A stretch of DNA of 64,000 bases from an uncultured Albidovulum sp. GTDB taxonomy: Bacteria > Pseudomonadota > Alphaproteobacteria > Rhodobacterales > Rhodobacteraceae. The notes beneath the pieces were generated by a model. The model did no database searches and had not been told where the DNA came from. It was given only the letters and a program-made list of their open reading frames with translations. The stretch spans positions 1-64,000 of the forward strand of contig CAJYAD010000012.1 of the NCBI GenBank assembly GCA_913064775.1, given 5' to 3'. The position numbers and the translations under genes were made by a program. Positions 8,385 through 17,999 of this stretch are shown one piece after another (the first letter of the stretch is position 1; the number at the start of each line of letters is the position of its first letter).

Positions 8385-8422
8385 CGACGACGCAACCATT
8401 GCGCGGGGTCAAGGAGAAAGCG

Positions 8423-8788
8423 ATGTTCAGCAAATCGGAGACCGGCACAGCGCCCCTGGGCGGCGCGGCAGAGATCCAGCCCACCCGTCTTGCCCAGGAT
8501 CTGAAAATCACCGGCAACCTCAAGGCCGCCGGCACGGTCGAAGTGCAGGGCACGGTCGAGGGCGATATCGATGCCGGCAAGCTGATCATCGGCGCCGAGG
8601 GCCGCGTGAACGGCAAGGTCCGGGCCGAGATCGTCGATGTGCTCGGCAAGGTCGATGGCGCGATCTCCTGCCGAAACCTCACGCTGCGCTCCTCGGCGCG
8701 GGCGCGCGTTCAGGTCAGCTATGAAAGCCTGAGCATCGAAAGCGGCGCCGATGTCGAGGGCAAGTTCAAACAGGCCAAATCGGGCTGA
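8423..8788 (+). CDS. bactofilin (polymer-forming cytoskeletal protein)
   Basis: A 121-residue bactofilin (DUF583). The central part, about residues 28-110, is a run of short beta-strand repeats rich in Gly/Val/Ile (GNLKAAGTVEVQGTVEGDIDAG and onward) that builds the right-handed beta-helix polymerising without nucleotide. Short disordered ends flank it. Members act as scaffolds for cell shape, stalk or cell-wall enzymes. The start at 8423 is preceded by AAGGAGAAAGCG. No partner M23 peptidase gene, often adjacent in other bacteria, is seen here. Confidence 0.9.
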   Translation: MFSKSETGTAPLGGAAEIQPTRLAQDLKITGNLKAAGTVEVQGTVEGDIDAGKLIIGAEGRVNGKVRAEIVDVLGKVDGAISCRNLTLRSSARARVQVSYESLSIESGADVEGKFKQAKSG

Positions 8789-8803
8789 CGCCGCCGCCGG
8801 GGG

Positions 8804-9253
8804 CTAGGCCCCGGGCGCAGGGTCGGGCGCGGGTTCGGGCGGGATCGAATAGGTCATGGTCGCGCGCGCGACCGGCGCCTCCATGCCTTCCGAGAAGATC
8901 AGCACATCCCCCACCGCCAGCGTGCGGCCCAGCTTTAGCAGCCGGGTCTCGGCGATCAGGTCGGCATGGGCCGCCGGCTTGCGCATGAAATCCATCGAAC
9001 AATTGGTCGTCACCGCCAGCGCTTTCGGGCCGATCATCGACAGCAGCGCGAAATAAACCGCGACATCGGCCAGCGCGAACATCGACGGCCCCGACACCGT
9101 GCCGCCGGGGCGCAGGTGCCGCTCGGCCACCTTCAGGCGCACCTTCAGCCGCATCGGCGCCACCTCTTCCACCGCGAAGTCCTGATGCACCTGGGGAAAG
9201 ACCTGCTTGCAGAAGGCCTCTAGCGCCGGCGCGTCCATCACGATGTCATCCAT
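8804..9253 (-). CDS. PaaI-family acyl-CoA thioesterase (hotdog fold)
   Basis: A 149-residue hotdog protein. The segment RPGGTVSGPSMFALADVAVYFAL carries the PaaI-type GGxxSG...D helix where Asp is the usual catalytic residue. It is followed by TTNCSMDFMRKPAAHADLIAETRLLKLGRTLAVGDV. The expected role is hydrolysis of aryl- or acyl-CoA thioesters in the cytoplasm; the substrate is unknown. The start at 9253 fits the protein family better than an upstream ATG at 9310. It is divergent from the crotonase-fold gene at 9312, whose product also handles CoA thioesters. Confidence 0.85.
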   Translation of the reverse strand: MDDIVMDAPALEAFCKQVFPQVHQDFAVEEVAPMRLKVRLKVAERHLRPGGTVSGPSMFALADVAVYFALLSMIGPKALAVTTNCSMDFMRKPAAHADLIAETRLLKLGRTLAVGDVLIFSEGMEAPVARATMTYSIPPEPAPDPAPGA

Positions 9254-9311
9254 GTCTTCCCCCCTGCTGCTGCCCGTCCTACAGTTCGGCGAAAGTGAAA
9301 GGATTGGCAAG

Positions 9312-10103
9312 ATGAGCGAAGATATCCTGCTGCGCGAAGATCAGGGTGCGGTCGCGGTGCTGACGCTGAACCGGCCCGGGGCGCTGAACCCGCTATCGGA
9401 CGCGATGCTGGCGGCGCTGAAATCGGCATTCACGGCGCTTGAGGGCGACCGCGACGTCAAGGCGGTGGTGCTGCGCGGCGCCGGCAAGGCGTTCTGCGCC
9501 GGCCACGACCTGAAGGAAATGCAGGCCGGTCGCCAGGCCGAGGACGGGGGCCGCGCCTATTTCGCCGATCTTTTCGCCCGCTGCGCCGAGGTGATGCAGA
9601 TGATCCCGCGCCTGCCGCAGCCGGTGATCGCCGCCCCGCATGGCATCGCCACGGCGGCGGGCTGCCAGCTGGTCGCCAGCTGCGATCTGGCGGTCGCGGC
9701 CGAGGGCACGCGCTTTGGCGTGAACGGGGTGAACATCGGGCTTTTCTGCTCGACCCCGATGGTGGCGCTGTCGCGCAACGTGCCGCGCAAGCAGGCCTTC
9801 GAGATGCTCAGCACCGGCGCCTTCATCGACTGCGACAAGGCCGAGCGTCTGGGCCTGATCAACCGCGCCGTGCCCGAGGCCGCGCTGGAGGGCGCCGCGC
9901 TGGAGCTGGCGGGCACGATCGCGGCCAAGCTGGGGGCGGCGGTAAAGATCGGCAAGCGCGCCTTCTACGACCAGATCGAGATGGGCCTGGCCGAGGCCTA
10001 TGAGCACACGGCCGCCGTGATGGTGGAAAACATGCTTTGGCGCGACACCGATGAGGGCATCACCGCCTTCATCGAAAAGCGCAAGCCCGACTGGCAGCAA
10101 TAG
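9312..10103 (+). CDS. enoyl-CoA hydratase/isomerase family protein lacking both catalytic glutamates
   Basis: A 264-residue crotonase-fold protein. The CoA-binding and oxyanion region AFCAGHDLKEM and the helix HGIATAAGCQLVASCDLAVA are present, and the overall layout resembles the ECHDC3-like subgroup. In classical hydratases the acid/base glutamates lie in GGGCEL and FGQPEI; here the corresponding segments read AAGCQL and FGVNGV, so both are replaced (Gln, Gly). It may be a different crotonase activity, or a hydrolase or decarboxylase. The start at 9312 is chosen at the conserved N-terminus. Confidence 0.82.
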   Translation: MSEDILLREDQGAVAVLTLNRPGALNPLSDAMLAALKSAFTALEGDRDVKAVVLRGAGKAFCAGHDLKEMQAGRQAEDGGRAYFADLFARCAEVMQMIPRLPQPVIAAPHGIATAAGCQLVASCDLAVAAEGTRFGVNGVNIGLFCSTPMVALSRNVPRKQAFEMLSTGAFIDCDKAERLGLINRAVPEAALEGAALELAGTIAAKLGAAVKIGKRAFYDQIEMGLAEAYEHTAAVMVENMLWRDTDEGITAFIEKRKPDWQQ

Positions 10104-10282
10104 CCCCCCCCAGCTCGGGCCCTCATCACGGCCCCCGGCAGGGCGCGCGCCCGGCGACAAGAGCACCGCGCGCCGCCCGTCCCCCGGCCCCAACGCCGTT
10201 GACGCCCCTGCCCTAACCGCTTAGCCATTCTTCTATTGTCTGCTCCGGGCGCCCGCCGTCCGGCAACCTGGGAGGGACCCTC

Positions 10283-11311
10283 ATGACCACCACCAACCGC
10301 CGCGCCGTCCTGGCGGGCCTGGGCGCCGCGACCGCCGCCCCCTTCATCCTGCCCCGCCGTGCGCTGGCCGCGACCGAGAAGCTGAACGTCGGCATCCTGA
10401 CGCTCACCTCGCACGCCCCGGCGATGATCGCCGCCGCCAAGGGCTACTTCAAGGAGCAGGGCTTCGACGTGACCTTCGTCACCTTCCAGTCGGCTCAGGC
10501 GCTGGCGGTGGGCATCGCCTCGCGCGGGGTGGATTTCGGCATGACGGCGATCTCGGGCGGGCTAGTCAGCCTCAACCAGAAGGGCGCGATCAAGATCATC
10601 GGTGGCGCGCTGCAGGAACATCCGGGCATCGAGGGGCAGAAGATCCTGGCCTCGAAAAAGGCCTATGACGCCGGGCTGAAGACGCCGGCCGACATCAAGG
10701 GCCACAGCTACGGCGTGACGACCCCCGGATCATCCTTCAACTACATGGGCGACATGATCGCGAAGAAGTCGGGCTTCGCGTCCTCCGACATCCGCTTCGT
10801 GCCGCTGCAGAAGGTGCCGGCGATCATCGCGTCGCTGAAATCCGGCCAGATCGACGCCTGGTCGATCGTCCCGAACATCGCCGACGCCCTGTCGAAGGGT
10901 GGCAGCGTGGTCGAGATCGGCAAGGTCTCCGACTACATCCCCGATTATCAGGTCACCACGGTCTTCACCTCGGCCGAGAACGCCGACAACAAGCCCGAGG
11001 TGGTCAAGCGCTACCTTGCCGCGCTGTCCAAGGGCATCGCGGATTACAACGACGCGCTGGTCTACAAGAAGGCCGATGCGGCCGAAGTCGACGCGATCAC
11101 CAAGATCATCCACAAATATGTCTATGCCAGCATGCCCTATGCCAAGGCCGCGCCGCGCATCCAGCATGGCGCGATGCTGGTCAACCCGGGCGCCGCGATC
11201 ACCCTGGCCTCGGTCAAGGCGCAGCTGGAATGGCTACAGGGCACCAACATGGCGCCCAAGGACGTGACGATGGAGCAGTTGGTCAAGACCGGCTACGTCA
11301 AGGAACTCTGA
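10283..11311 (+). CDS. ABC transporter substrate-binding protein (SsuA/NrtA/THI5-like), Tat-exported
   Basis: A 342-residue periplasmic binding protein of the NMT1/SsuA type. The N-terminus has twin arginines (NRRAVLAG) and a hydrophobic stretch ending ALA at about residue 29, consistent with Tat export. The mature part begins TEKLNVGILTLTSHAPAMIAAAKGYFKEQGFDV, the usual first strand and helix of this family. The substrate is unknown; relatives bind sulfonates, nitrate, pyrimidines or aromatic acids. It heads an operon with an ATPase (11354) and permease (12114); a stem-loop follows its stop. Confidence 0.88.
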   Translation: MTTTNRRAVLAGLGAATAAPFILPRRALAATEKLNVGILTLTSHAPAMIAAAKGYFKEQGFDVTFVTFQSAQALAVGIASRGVDFGMTAISGGLVSLNQKGAIKIIGGALQEHPGIEGQKILASKKAYDAGLKTPADIKGHSYGVTTPGSSFNYMGDMIAKKSGFASSDIRFVPLQKVPAIIASLKSGQIDAWSIVPNIADALSKGGSVVEIGKVSDYIPDYQVTTVFTSAENADNKPEVVKRYLAALSKGIADYNDALVYKKADAAEVDAITKIIHKYVYASMPYAKAAPRIQHGAMLVNPGAAITLASVKAQLEWLQGTNMAPKDVTMEQLVKTGYVKEL

Positions 11312-11318
11312 CACCGGG

Positions 11319-11334
11319 GGGGCCTTCGGGCCCC
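11319..11334 (+). terminator. stem-loop between binding protein and ATPase genes
   Basis: GGGGCC-TTCG-GGCCCC directly after the binding-protein stop codon, followed by TTCC rather than a T-run. Such hairpins commonly protect the 3' end of the binding-protein message and dampen the downstream genes. Confidence 0.55.
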
Positions 11335-11353
11335 TTCCCTGCAAGGCAGCCCG

Positions 11354-12113
<760 letters not shown>

Positions 12114-12121
<8 letters not shown>

Positions 12122-12980
12122 CAGCACCCCGCCCGAGGCCCGGCCCGAGGCCCGACCTGACACCGCGCCCGACACCGTGATCGACATCCCCACCGACGCC
12201 CGCCCGGTGCCCTTTCGCGGCGGCGGCTTTCGGCCGCGCCGCCATCCGTTCCTGGCGCCGCTGGTGCTGCTGATCCTGCTGGGGCTTTGGCAGCTGGGCT
12301 CTTCCAGCGGCTTCATCAGCCCGATCGCCATGCCCGCGCCGAAGGACGTGCTGATCGCCTTTCGCGACCTGATCACCACCGGCACGCTCTGGACCAACCT
12401 GTCGATCAGCCTTTACCGGCTGCTGACCGGCTGGCTGCTGGGCGCAGCACTTGGCATCACCGTGGGGCTGATGATCGGCCTCTTCAGTCAGGCCCGCTCG
12501 GCGGCGCTGCCGATCGTCTCGGCGCTGTTTCCGGTGCCCAAGATCGCGCTTTTGCCGCTGTTCATCATCTGGTTCGGCATCGGCGAGGGATCGAAGGTCG
12601 CCACGATCCTGTTCGGCACCTTCTTCCCGACAGTGATCTCGACCTATGCCGGCGTCGACGCGGTCGACCGGGGGCTGATCCGCATGGGGCAATCGTTCGG
12701 GCTGAAATGGACCTCTATCGTGCGCAAGATCATCATTCCGGGCGCGATGCCGGGGATCCTGTCGGGGTTCCGGATCTCGTTCTCGATCGCCATCGTGCTG
12801 CTGGTTGCGGCCGAGATGATCGGCGCCCAGCACGGGATCGGCGCCTATATCCTGATGGCCGGCGCGATCTTCAATCTGGGAGAGCTGTTCGCCGGGGTCA
12901 TCATCCTGTCGGCGATCGGGCTGGTCGGAAGCTGGCTGATCGGAAAGGCCGAAAAGCGCCTGCTGGACTGGCGCGCATGA
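12114..12980 (+). CDS. ABC transporter permease (SsuC/NrtB type)
   Basis: A 288-residue inner-membrane permease with about six transmembrane helices after a ~40-residue Pro/Asp-rich cytoplasmic N-terminus. The EAA loop region appears around GQSFGLKWTSIVRKIIIPGAMPGILSGFRIS, where it meets the ATPase. It completes the importer begun at 10283. Its stop codon overlaps an ATG (12977) of the following sugar-kinase frame. Confidence 0.92.
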
Positions 12981-13003
12981 AAGATACCAAGACGGAGACC
13001 CCG

Positions 13004-13933
13004 ATGATCCTGTGCTGCGGAGAAGCCCTGATCGACATGATCCCGACACCCACGGTGGCCGGCCCCGAGGGGTTTGTTCCCCATGTCGGCGGCGCGGTGT
13101 TCAACACCGCCGTGGCGCTGGGGCGGCTGGGGCTGCCGGTGGCGATGCTGACGGGGCTTTCCTCGGATCTTTTCGGGCGGAAGCTGGCAGGGGCGCTGCA
13201 GGCGTCGAACGTGGCGACGGATCTGGTGATCACCTCGGACCGGCCCACGACGCTGGCCTTCGTGCAGCTTCGGGACGGCCATGCCACCTATGAATTTCAC
13301 GACGAGAATTCCGCCGGCCGGATGATCACCCCGGCCGATCTGCCCGCCCTGCCCGACCGCATCACGGCGCTCTATTTCGGCGGCATCAGCCTGGCGGTAG
13401 AGCCGGGGGCCGAGGCCTATGCCGCGCTCGCCGCCCGCGACGGGGCGGCCCGCGCGGTGATGATCGATCCCAACATCCGACCGGGCTTCATCCGCGACGC
13501 CGGGGCCTACCGCGCGCGGCTGGCAAGGATGCTGGCGCTGGCCGATATCGTCAAGGTCTCGGACGAGGATCTGGCCTGGCTGATCCCCGGCGCGGGTATC
13601 GATGCGGAAGGGCTGGCGGCGCTGGCAGCCCAGGGGCCGAAGATCGTGGTGGTGACGCGCGGGGCGGAGGGCGCGATCGCGCGGCTGCCCTCGGGACAGA
13701 TCGTGACCGCGCCGGCCGAACGCGCCCGCGTGGTGGACACGGTGGGCGCGGGCGACACGTTCAACGCGGGCCTTCTTGCGCGGCTGTCGGAACTGGGGAA
13801 GCTGACGAAACCGGCCCTTGCGGCGCTGGACGCCGAGGCGCTGATCGAGGCGCTGTCATTTGGCGCCCGGGTTGCGGCGGTGACCGTGTCGCGCGCCGGG
13901 GCCAACCCGCCCTGGCGGCGGGAGCTTGCCTAG
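13004..13933 (+). CDS. PfkB-family carbohydrate kinase (fructokinase-like)
   Basis: A 309-residue ribokinase-fold sugar kinase. The N-terminal motif GGAVFNTAVALGRLG and the C-terminal signature DTVGAGDTFNAGLL, with the catalytic Asp in GAGD, are both intact. Fructose is a reasonable guess but not shown by the sequence. The start at 13004 is preferred because GGAG precedes it and homologues begin MILCCGEALID; an ATG at 12977 overlapping the permease stop would add nine residues. It shares a strand with the importer, yet a link between sugar phosphorylation and this importer type is not obvious. Confidence 0.85.
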   Translation: MILCCGEALIDMIPTPTVAGPEGFVPHVGGAVFNTAVALGRLGLPVAMLTGLSSDLFGRKLAGALQASNVATDLVITSDRPTTLAFVQLRDGHATYEFHDENSAGRMITPADLPALPDRITALYFGGISLAVEPGAEAYAALAARDGAARAVMIDPNIRPGFIRDAGAYRARLARMLALADIVKVSDEDLAWLIPGAGIDAEGLAALAAQGPKIVVVTRGAEGAIARLPSGQIVTAPAERARVVDTVGAGDTFNAGLLARLSELGKLTKPALAALDAEALIEALSFGARVAAVTVSRAGANPPWRRELA

Positions 13934-13967
13934 GCCGCTTGCGTATTTCTTGAACAATGAAAATGGG

Positions 13968-14414
13968 TTAGGTGCCGCGCTTCAGGTCGCGCAGCACCAC
14001 GTTGGTTTCGGCGCTGCGCACCGCGGGCAGGCGGAAGAGGAAATCTTCGAGAAAGCGGTTGTAGGCCTCGATATCGGCGCAGCGCACCCGCAGGTGGTAA
14101 TCGGCCTGGCCGGTCGTGGCATAGCATTCCTCGACCTCGCGCCGCGCCGCGATCCCGCTGAGGAAGGCTTTCAGCCGCTCGGGGTCGTGGCGGATCAGCT
14201 GGACATGGACGATGGCGTGAAAGCCAAGGCCCATCCGCGCCGGGTTCAGCCGTGCGCCATAGCCTTCGATGATCCCCGCCTCCTCAAACGCCTTCACCCG
14301 CCGCCAGAGCGCCGAGGTGGACATGCCCACCCGTTCCGCCAGATCGGCGTTCGAGATGCGGCTGTCGCGCGCCAGATGGGCGAGGATCGCCCGGTCCTTG
14401 TCATCCAGATCCAT
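13968..14414 (-). CDS. Lrp/AsnC family transcriptional regulator
   Basis: A 148-residue regulator with an N-terminal helix-turn-helix (LDDKDRAILAHLARDSRISNADLAERVGMSTSALWRRVKAFEEAGII) and a C-terminal RAM domain. Lrp-type regulators usually respond to amino acids or 2-oxo acids. It is divergent from the indolepyruvate ferredoxin oxidoreductase gene (14552), an amino-acid degrading enzyme, and is probably its regulator. Its 3' end converges on the sugar-kinase gene. Confidence 0.9.
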   Translation of the reverse strand: MDLDDKDRAILAHLARDSRISNADLAERVGMSTSALWRRVKAFEEAGIIEGYGARLNPARMGLGFHAIVHVQLIRHDPERLKAFLSGIAARREVEECYATTGQADYHLRVRCADIEAYNRFLEDFLFRLPAVRSAETNVVLRDLKRGT

Positions 14415-14415
14415 G

Positions 14416-14425
14416 CGGAATTCCG
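14416..14425. promoter_or_regulatory. CGGAATTCCG palindrome between lrp-type regulator and ior gene
   Basis: A perfect 10-bp palindrome, one base beyond the regulator start codon. A related sequence, GGATTTCCGTCC, lies at about 14494-14505 in the same 137-base divergent gap. The pair is a candidate for Lrp-type binding; inferred from position only. Confidence 0.3.
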
Positions 14426-14551
14426 TACCATATCACCCGTGTAATTTGAAACCTGATTTCGCGTAGTGCCGCATGACCGGCAGCTATCGGTACAGGATTT
14501 CCGTCCAAGTGGGCTACCCTTCCGCAAACATCCGCGCCGCAGGAGACCCCG

Positions 14552-17500
14552 ATGACCGTTCCGCGCCCCGACCTCGCCCCCTATCAGCTGGAAGACCGCT
14601 ACAGCCGCACCGCGGGCCGCGTCTTCCTGACCGGCACCCAGGCGCTGGTGCGGATCCTGCTGGATCAGGCGCGGCGCGACCGGGCGGCGGGGCTGAACAC
14701 GCGGGGGTTCGTCTCGGGCTATCGCGGCTCGCCGCTGGGCGGGGTTGATCTGGAGATGTGGCGCGCGGCGAAGCGGCTGGAGGCGGCGCAGGTCACCTTC
14801 ATGCCCGCCGTGAACGAGGATCTGGGCGCCACCGCAGTGCTCGGCAGCCAGCAGGCGACGCTGGACCCCGATTGCGAGGCCGAGGGGATCTTTGCCATGT
14901 GGTATGGCAAGGGGCCGGGGATTGATCGTTCGGGCGACGCGCTGCGCCATGGCAACGCCTATGGGTCCTCGCCGAAGGGGGGCGTGCTGGTGGTGGCGGG
15001 CGACGATCACGGCTGTGTCTCGTCGTCGATGCCGCATCAGTCGGACGTGGCCTTCATGACCTGGTTCATGCCAACGCTGAACCCCGCGGATGTCGGAGAA
15101 TACCTTAGCTTCGGCGAATACGGTCTTGCCCTGTCACGATTTTCCGGCACCTGGGTCGGATTCAAGGCAATCTCGGAAACCGTGGAATCCGGGCGTTCGG
15201 TCGAGTTGACCCCCGACCGCGACTTCACCCTTCCCCAGATCGAACTGCCCCCCGGCGGCCTGCATGTCCGCCCTGCCGATTTGCCGAGCGCCGAGATCGA
15301 GATCCGCATCGGCCACAAGCTGCGCGCCGTCGAGGCCTTCGTCGAGGCCAACCCGATCGACCGGCGGATCTATGACATCGCGCAGGCAAGCTATGGCTTC
15401 GTCACCACCGGCAAGGGCCATCTGGATCTGATGGAGGCGCTGCGCCTGCTGGGGCTGGACGAGGCCGCCTGTCGCCGTCTGGGCATCGACATCTACAAGG
15501 TCGGCATGGTCTGGCCGCTGGCCCGCCGCGCCGCGCTGGACTTCGTCAAGGACAAGCGCGAGGTGCTGGTCGTCGAGGAAAAGCGCGGCATCATCGAGAG
15601 CCAGTTCAAGGAATATTTCTACGACTGGCCCGGCCACAAGCCCGAGAAGATGGTCGGCAAGCACGACGCCGCCGCCACCCGCGATCTGGTGCCCTGGACC
15701 GGAGAGCTGTCGCCGCTGATCCTTGCCCCGATCATCGCCGAGCGGCTGGACGCCTTCTTTCCCGATGAAAACCTTCCCTCCCGCGCCGCCGCGCTGACGA
15801 CAAAGGCACCGCCGATCCTGTCCGTTCCCGGCGCCACCCGCACGCCCTATTTCTGCTCGGGCTGCCCGCACAACACCTCGACCCGCGTGCCCGAAGGCAG
15901 CAAAGCCGCCAGCGGCATCGGCTGTCATGTGATGGCGTCGTGGATGGGGCGCGACACTGACGGCTATGCCCAGATGGGCGGCGAGGGCGTGCCCTGGATC
16001 GTGGCGTCGAAATACAACGGCGGCAAGCATCTGTTCCAGAATCTGGGCGAAGGGACGTGGTACCATTCGGGCAGCCTCGCGATCCGCCAGGCGGTGGCCG
16101 CAGGCACCAACATCACCTACAAGATCCTTTACAACGATGCCGTGGCGATGACCGGCGGCCAGCCGGTGGACGGGCCGATCAGCGTGCAGGGTATCGCCCA
16201 GACCAGCCGCGCCGAGGGGGTGGAGCGGATCGCGCTGATCAGCGACGACATCGCCAAGTTCCGCCGCGCCGATTTCCCGCCCGGCACCAGCTTTCACGAC
16301 CGCGCCGATCTGGACGCCGTGCAGCGCGAGTTGCGCGAGGTGAAGGGCGTGTCGGTGCTGATCTACGAGCAGACCTGCGCCACCGAAAAGCGCCGCCGTC
16401 GCAAGCGCGGCACCCTGCCCGACCCCGCCAAATTCGCCGTCATCAACGAGATGGTCTGCGAAGGCTGCGGCGATTGTTCCATCGCCTCGAACTGCCTGTC
16501 GGTCGAGCCGGTCGAAACCGAATTCGGCCGCAAGCGGCGCATCAACCAAAGCAGCTGCAACAAGGATTTCTCCTGTCTGGGCGGCTTCTGCCCCAGCTTC
16601 GTCACCGTCGAAGGCGGCCACCGTCGCCGCCGCACCGGGGCCGAGATCGACTTGCCCGCGCTGAAAGCCGCCCTGCCCGCCCCCGAAATTCCCGCGCTGG
16701 CTGCGCCCTATGACCTGCTGGTGACCGGCGTGGGCGGCACCGGGGTGGTGACGGTGGGGGCGCTGATCACCATGGCCGCGCATCTGGAGGGGCTGGGGGC
16801 GAGCGTGCTGGATTTCACCGGTTTCGCGCAGAAATTCGGCACGGTGCTTAGCTATATCCGGCTGGCGCGGACGCCCGAGGCGCTGAATCAGGTGCGGATA
16901 GGGGCGGGGTCGGCCGATGCGGTGATCGGCTGCGATGCGGTGGTCAGCTCTTCGCCCAAGGCCTCGGCGCATTACCGGGCGGGGACGCGGATGGTGCTGA
17001 ACACCGCTGCCATGCCCACCGGCGATCTGGTGCTGAACCGCGATGCGGACCTGAAGATCCCGGCGCGCGAGGCCGCGATCGCCCGCGCCATCGGCACCGA
17101 GAACCTTGCGGCCTTTGACGCCAACGCGCTGGCCGAGCGCTGGATGGGCGAGGCTGTCTTCGCCAATGTGATGATGTTGGGCTTTGCCTGGCAAAAAGGG
17201 CTGGTGCCGCTGTCCGAGGTCGCGCTGAAACAGGCGATCAGGCTGAACGGCGTGGCGATCGAGGCCAATGCGCGGGCCTTCGATCTGGGCCGGGTGATGG
17301 CCGCGACGCCCGACGCGCTGGCGCCCGCCAAGGCCCAGACCACCGAAGCCCAGGCCACCACCCCCAGGCTCGACGCGCTGATAGAGACCCGCGCGGCCTT
17401 CCTGACCGACTATCAGGACGAAAGCCTTGCGCGCCGCTTCCGCGACCGGATCGCCGCCCTGCGCGCCCGCACCGATGACGCTTGCGCGCAGGCGGCGGCG

Positions 17501-17977
17501 ACATCGCTGTTCAAGCTGATGGCGGTGAAGGACGAATATGAGGTCGCCCGGCTGCAAACCGATCCCGCCTTCACGGCACGGCTGGCAGATCAGTTCGAGG
17601 GCGATTTCACCCTCGGCTATCATTTCGCCCCGCCCTTCCTGCCGCTGGGCCGCGACGCAAGGGGCCGGCCGAAGAAGCGCCGCTTCGGCCCCTGGATCGC
17701 CCCCGTGCTGCGCGGGCTGGCGCGGGCGCGGCGGCTGCGGGGCAGCTGGGCCGATCCGTTCCGCTTCTCGGCCGACCGGCGGCTGGACCAAGAGCTGCTG
17801 GCCTGGTTCGAGGATCTGCTGGACCGGGCGGCGCGGGATTACCGGCCCGAGGACCGCGCGCTTTGGGCCGAGGTTCTGGGCGCGCCCGACGGCATCCGCG
17901 GCTATGGCCCGGTGCGCGAAGCGGCCGCCCGCGAGGTGCGGGATGCGGTGGCGGCCCGGCTGAACGCAGGGGCCTAG
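14552..17977 (+). CDS. indolepyruvate ferredoxin oxidoreductase, fused subunits
   Basis: A 1141-residue single-chain enzyme that oxidatively decarboxylates aryl 2-oxo acids (indolepyruvate, phenylpyruvate) to acyl-CoA with transfer of electrons to ferredoxin. The N-terminal half (about 1-620) holds the pyrimidine- and TPP-binding domains (FCSGCPHNTSTRVPEGSKA; YNDAVAMTGGQ). A Cys-rich segment follows (CEGCGDCSIASNCLSVEP and CNKDFSCLGGFCPSF), consistent with Fe-S ligation. The gamma-like domain (GVGGTGVVTVGALI) comes next, with a C-terminal extension. Fused forms of this length are common in Proteobacteria. The start at 14552 has GCAGGAG upstream. Confidence 0.93.
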   Translation: MTVPRPDLAPYQLEDRYSRTAGRVFLTGTQALVRILLDQARRDRAAGLNTRGFVSGYRGSPLGGVDLEMWRAAKRLEAAQVTFMPAVNEDLGATAVLGSQQATLDPDCEAEGIFAMWYGKGPGIDRSGDALRHGNAYGSSPKGGVLVVAGDDHGCVSSSMPHQSDVAFMTWFMPTLNPADVGEYLSFGEYGLALSRFSGTWVGFKAISETVESGRSVELTPDRDFTLPQIELPPGGLHVRPADLPSAEIEIRIGHKLRAVEAFVEANPIDRRIYDIAQASYGFVTTGKGHLDLMEALRLLGLDEAACRRLGIDIYKVGMVWPLARRAALDFVKDKREVLVVEEKRGIIESQFKEYFYDWPGHKPEKMVGKHDAAATRDLVPWTGELSPLILAPIIAERLDAFFPDENLPSRAAALTTKAPPILSVPGATRTPYFCSGCPHNTSTRVPEGSKAASGIGCHVMASWMGRDTDGYAQMGGEGVPWIVASKYNGGKHLFQNLGEGTWYHSGSLAIRQAVAAGTNITYKILYNDAVAMTGGQPVDGPISVQGIAQTSRAEGVERIALISDDIAKFRRADFPPGTSFHDRADLDAVQRELREVKGVSVLIYEQTCATEKRRRRKRGTLPDPAKFAVINEMVCEGCGDCSIASNCLSVEPVETEFGRKRRINQSSCNKDFSCLGGFCPSFVTVEGGHRRRRTGAEIDLPALKAALPAPEIPALAAPYDLLVTGVGGTGVVTVGALITMAAHLEGLGASVLDFTGFAQKFGTVLSYIRLARTPEALNQVRIGAGSADAVIGCDAVVSSSPKASAHYRAGTRMVLNTAAMPTGDLVLNRDADLKIPAREAAIARAIGTENLAAFDANALAERWMGEAVFANVMMLGFAWQKGLVPLSEVALKQAIRLNGVAIEANARAFDLGRVMAATPDALAPAKAQTTEAQATTPRLDALIETRAAFLTDYQDESLARRFRDRIAALRARTDDACAQAAATSLFKLMAVKDEYEVARLQTDPAFTARLADQFEGDFTLGYHFAPPFLPLGRDARGRPKKRRFGPWIAPVLRGLARARRLRGSWADPFRFSADRRLDQELLAWFEDLLDRAARDYRPEDRALWAEVLGAPDGIRGYGPVREAAAREVRDAVAARLNAGA

Positions 17978-17999
17978 CGGCGGGGGGCGCAGGGGCCGC

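Noticed and set aside
12977-13003. ATG at 12977 as start of the sugar kinase.
   Set aside because: It has no ribosome site, while 13004 has GGAG and the conserved N-terminus; kept as the alternative.
15134-17791. An 885-codon open frame on the strand opposite the indolepyruvate oxidoreductase gene.
   Set aside because: Antisense frame caused by high G+C codon bias; His/Gln/Gly-rich, no domain, and the sense frame has clear motifs.
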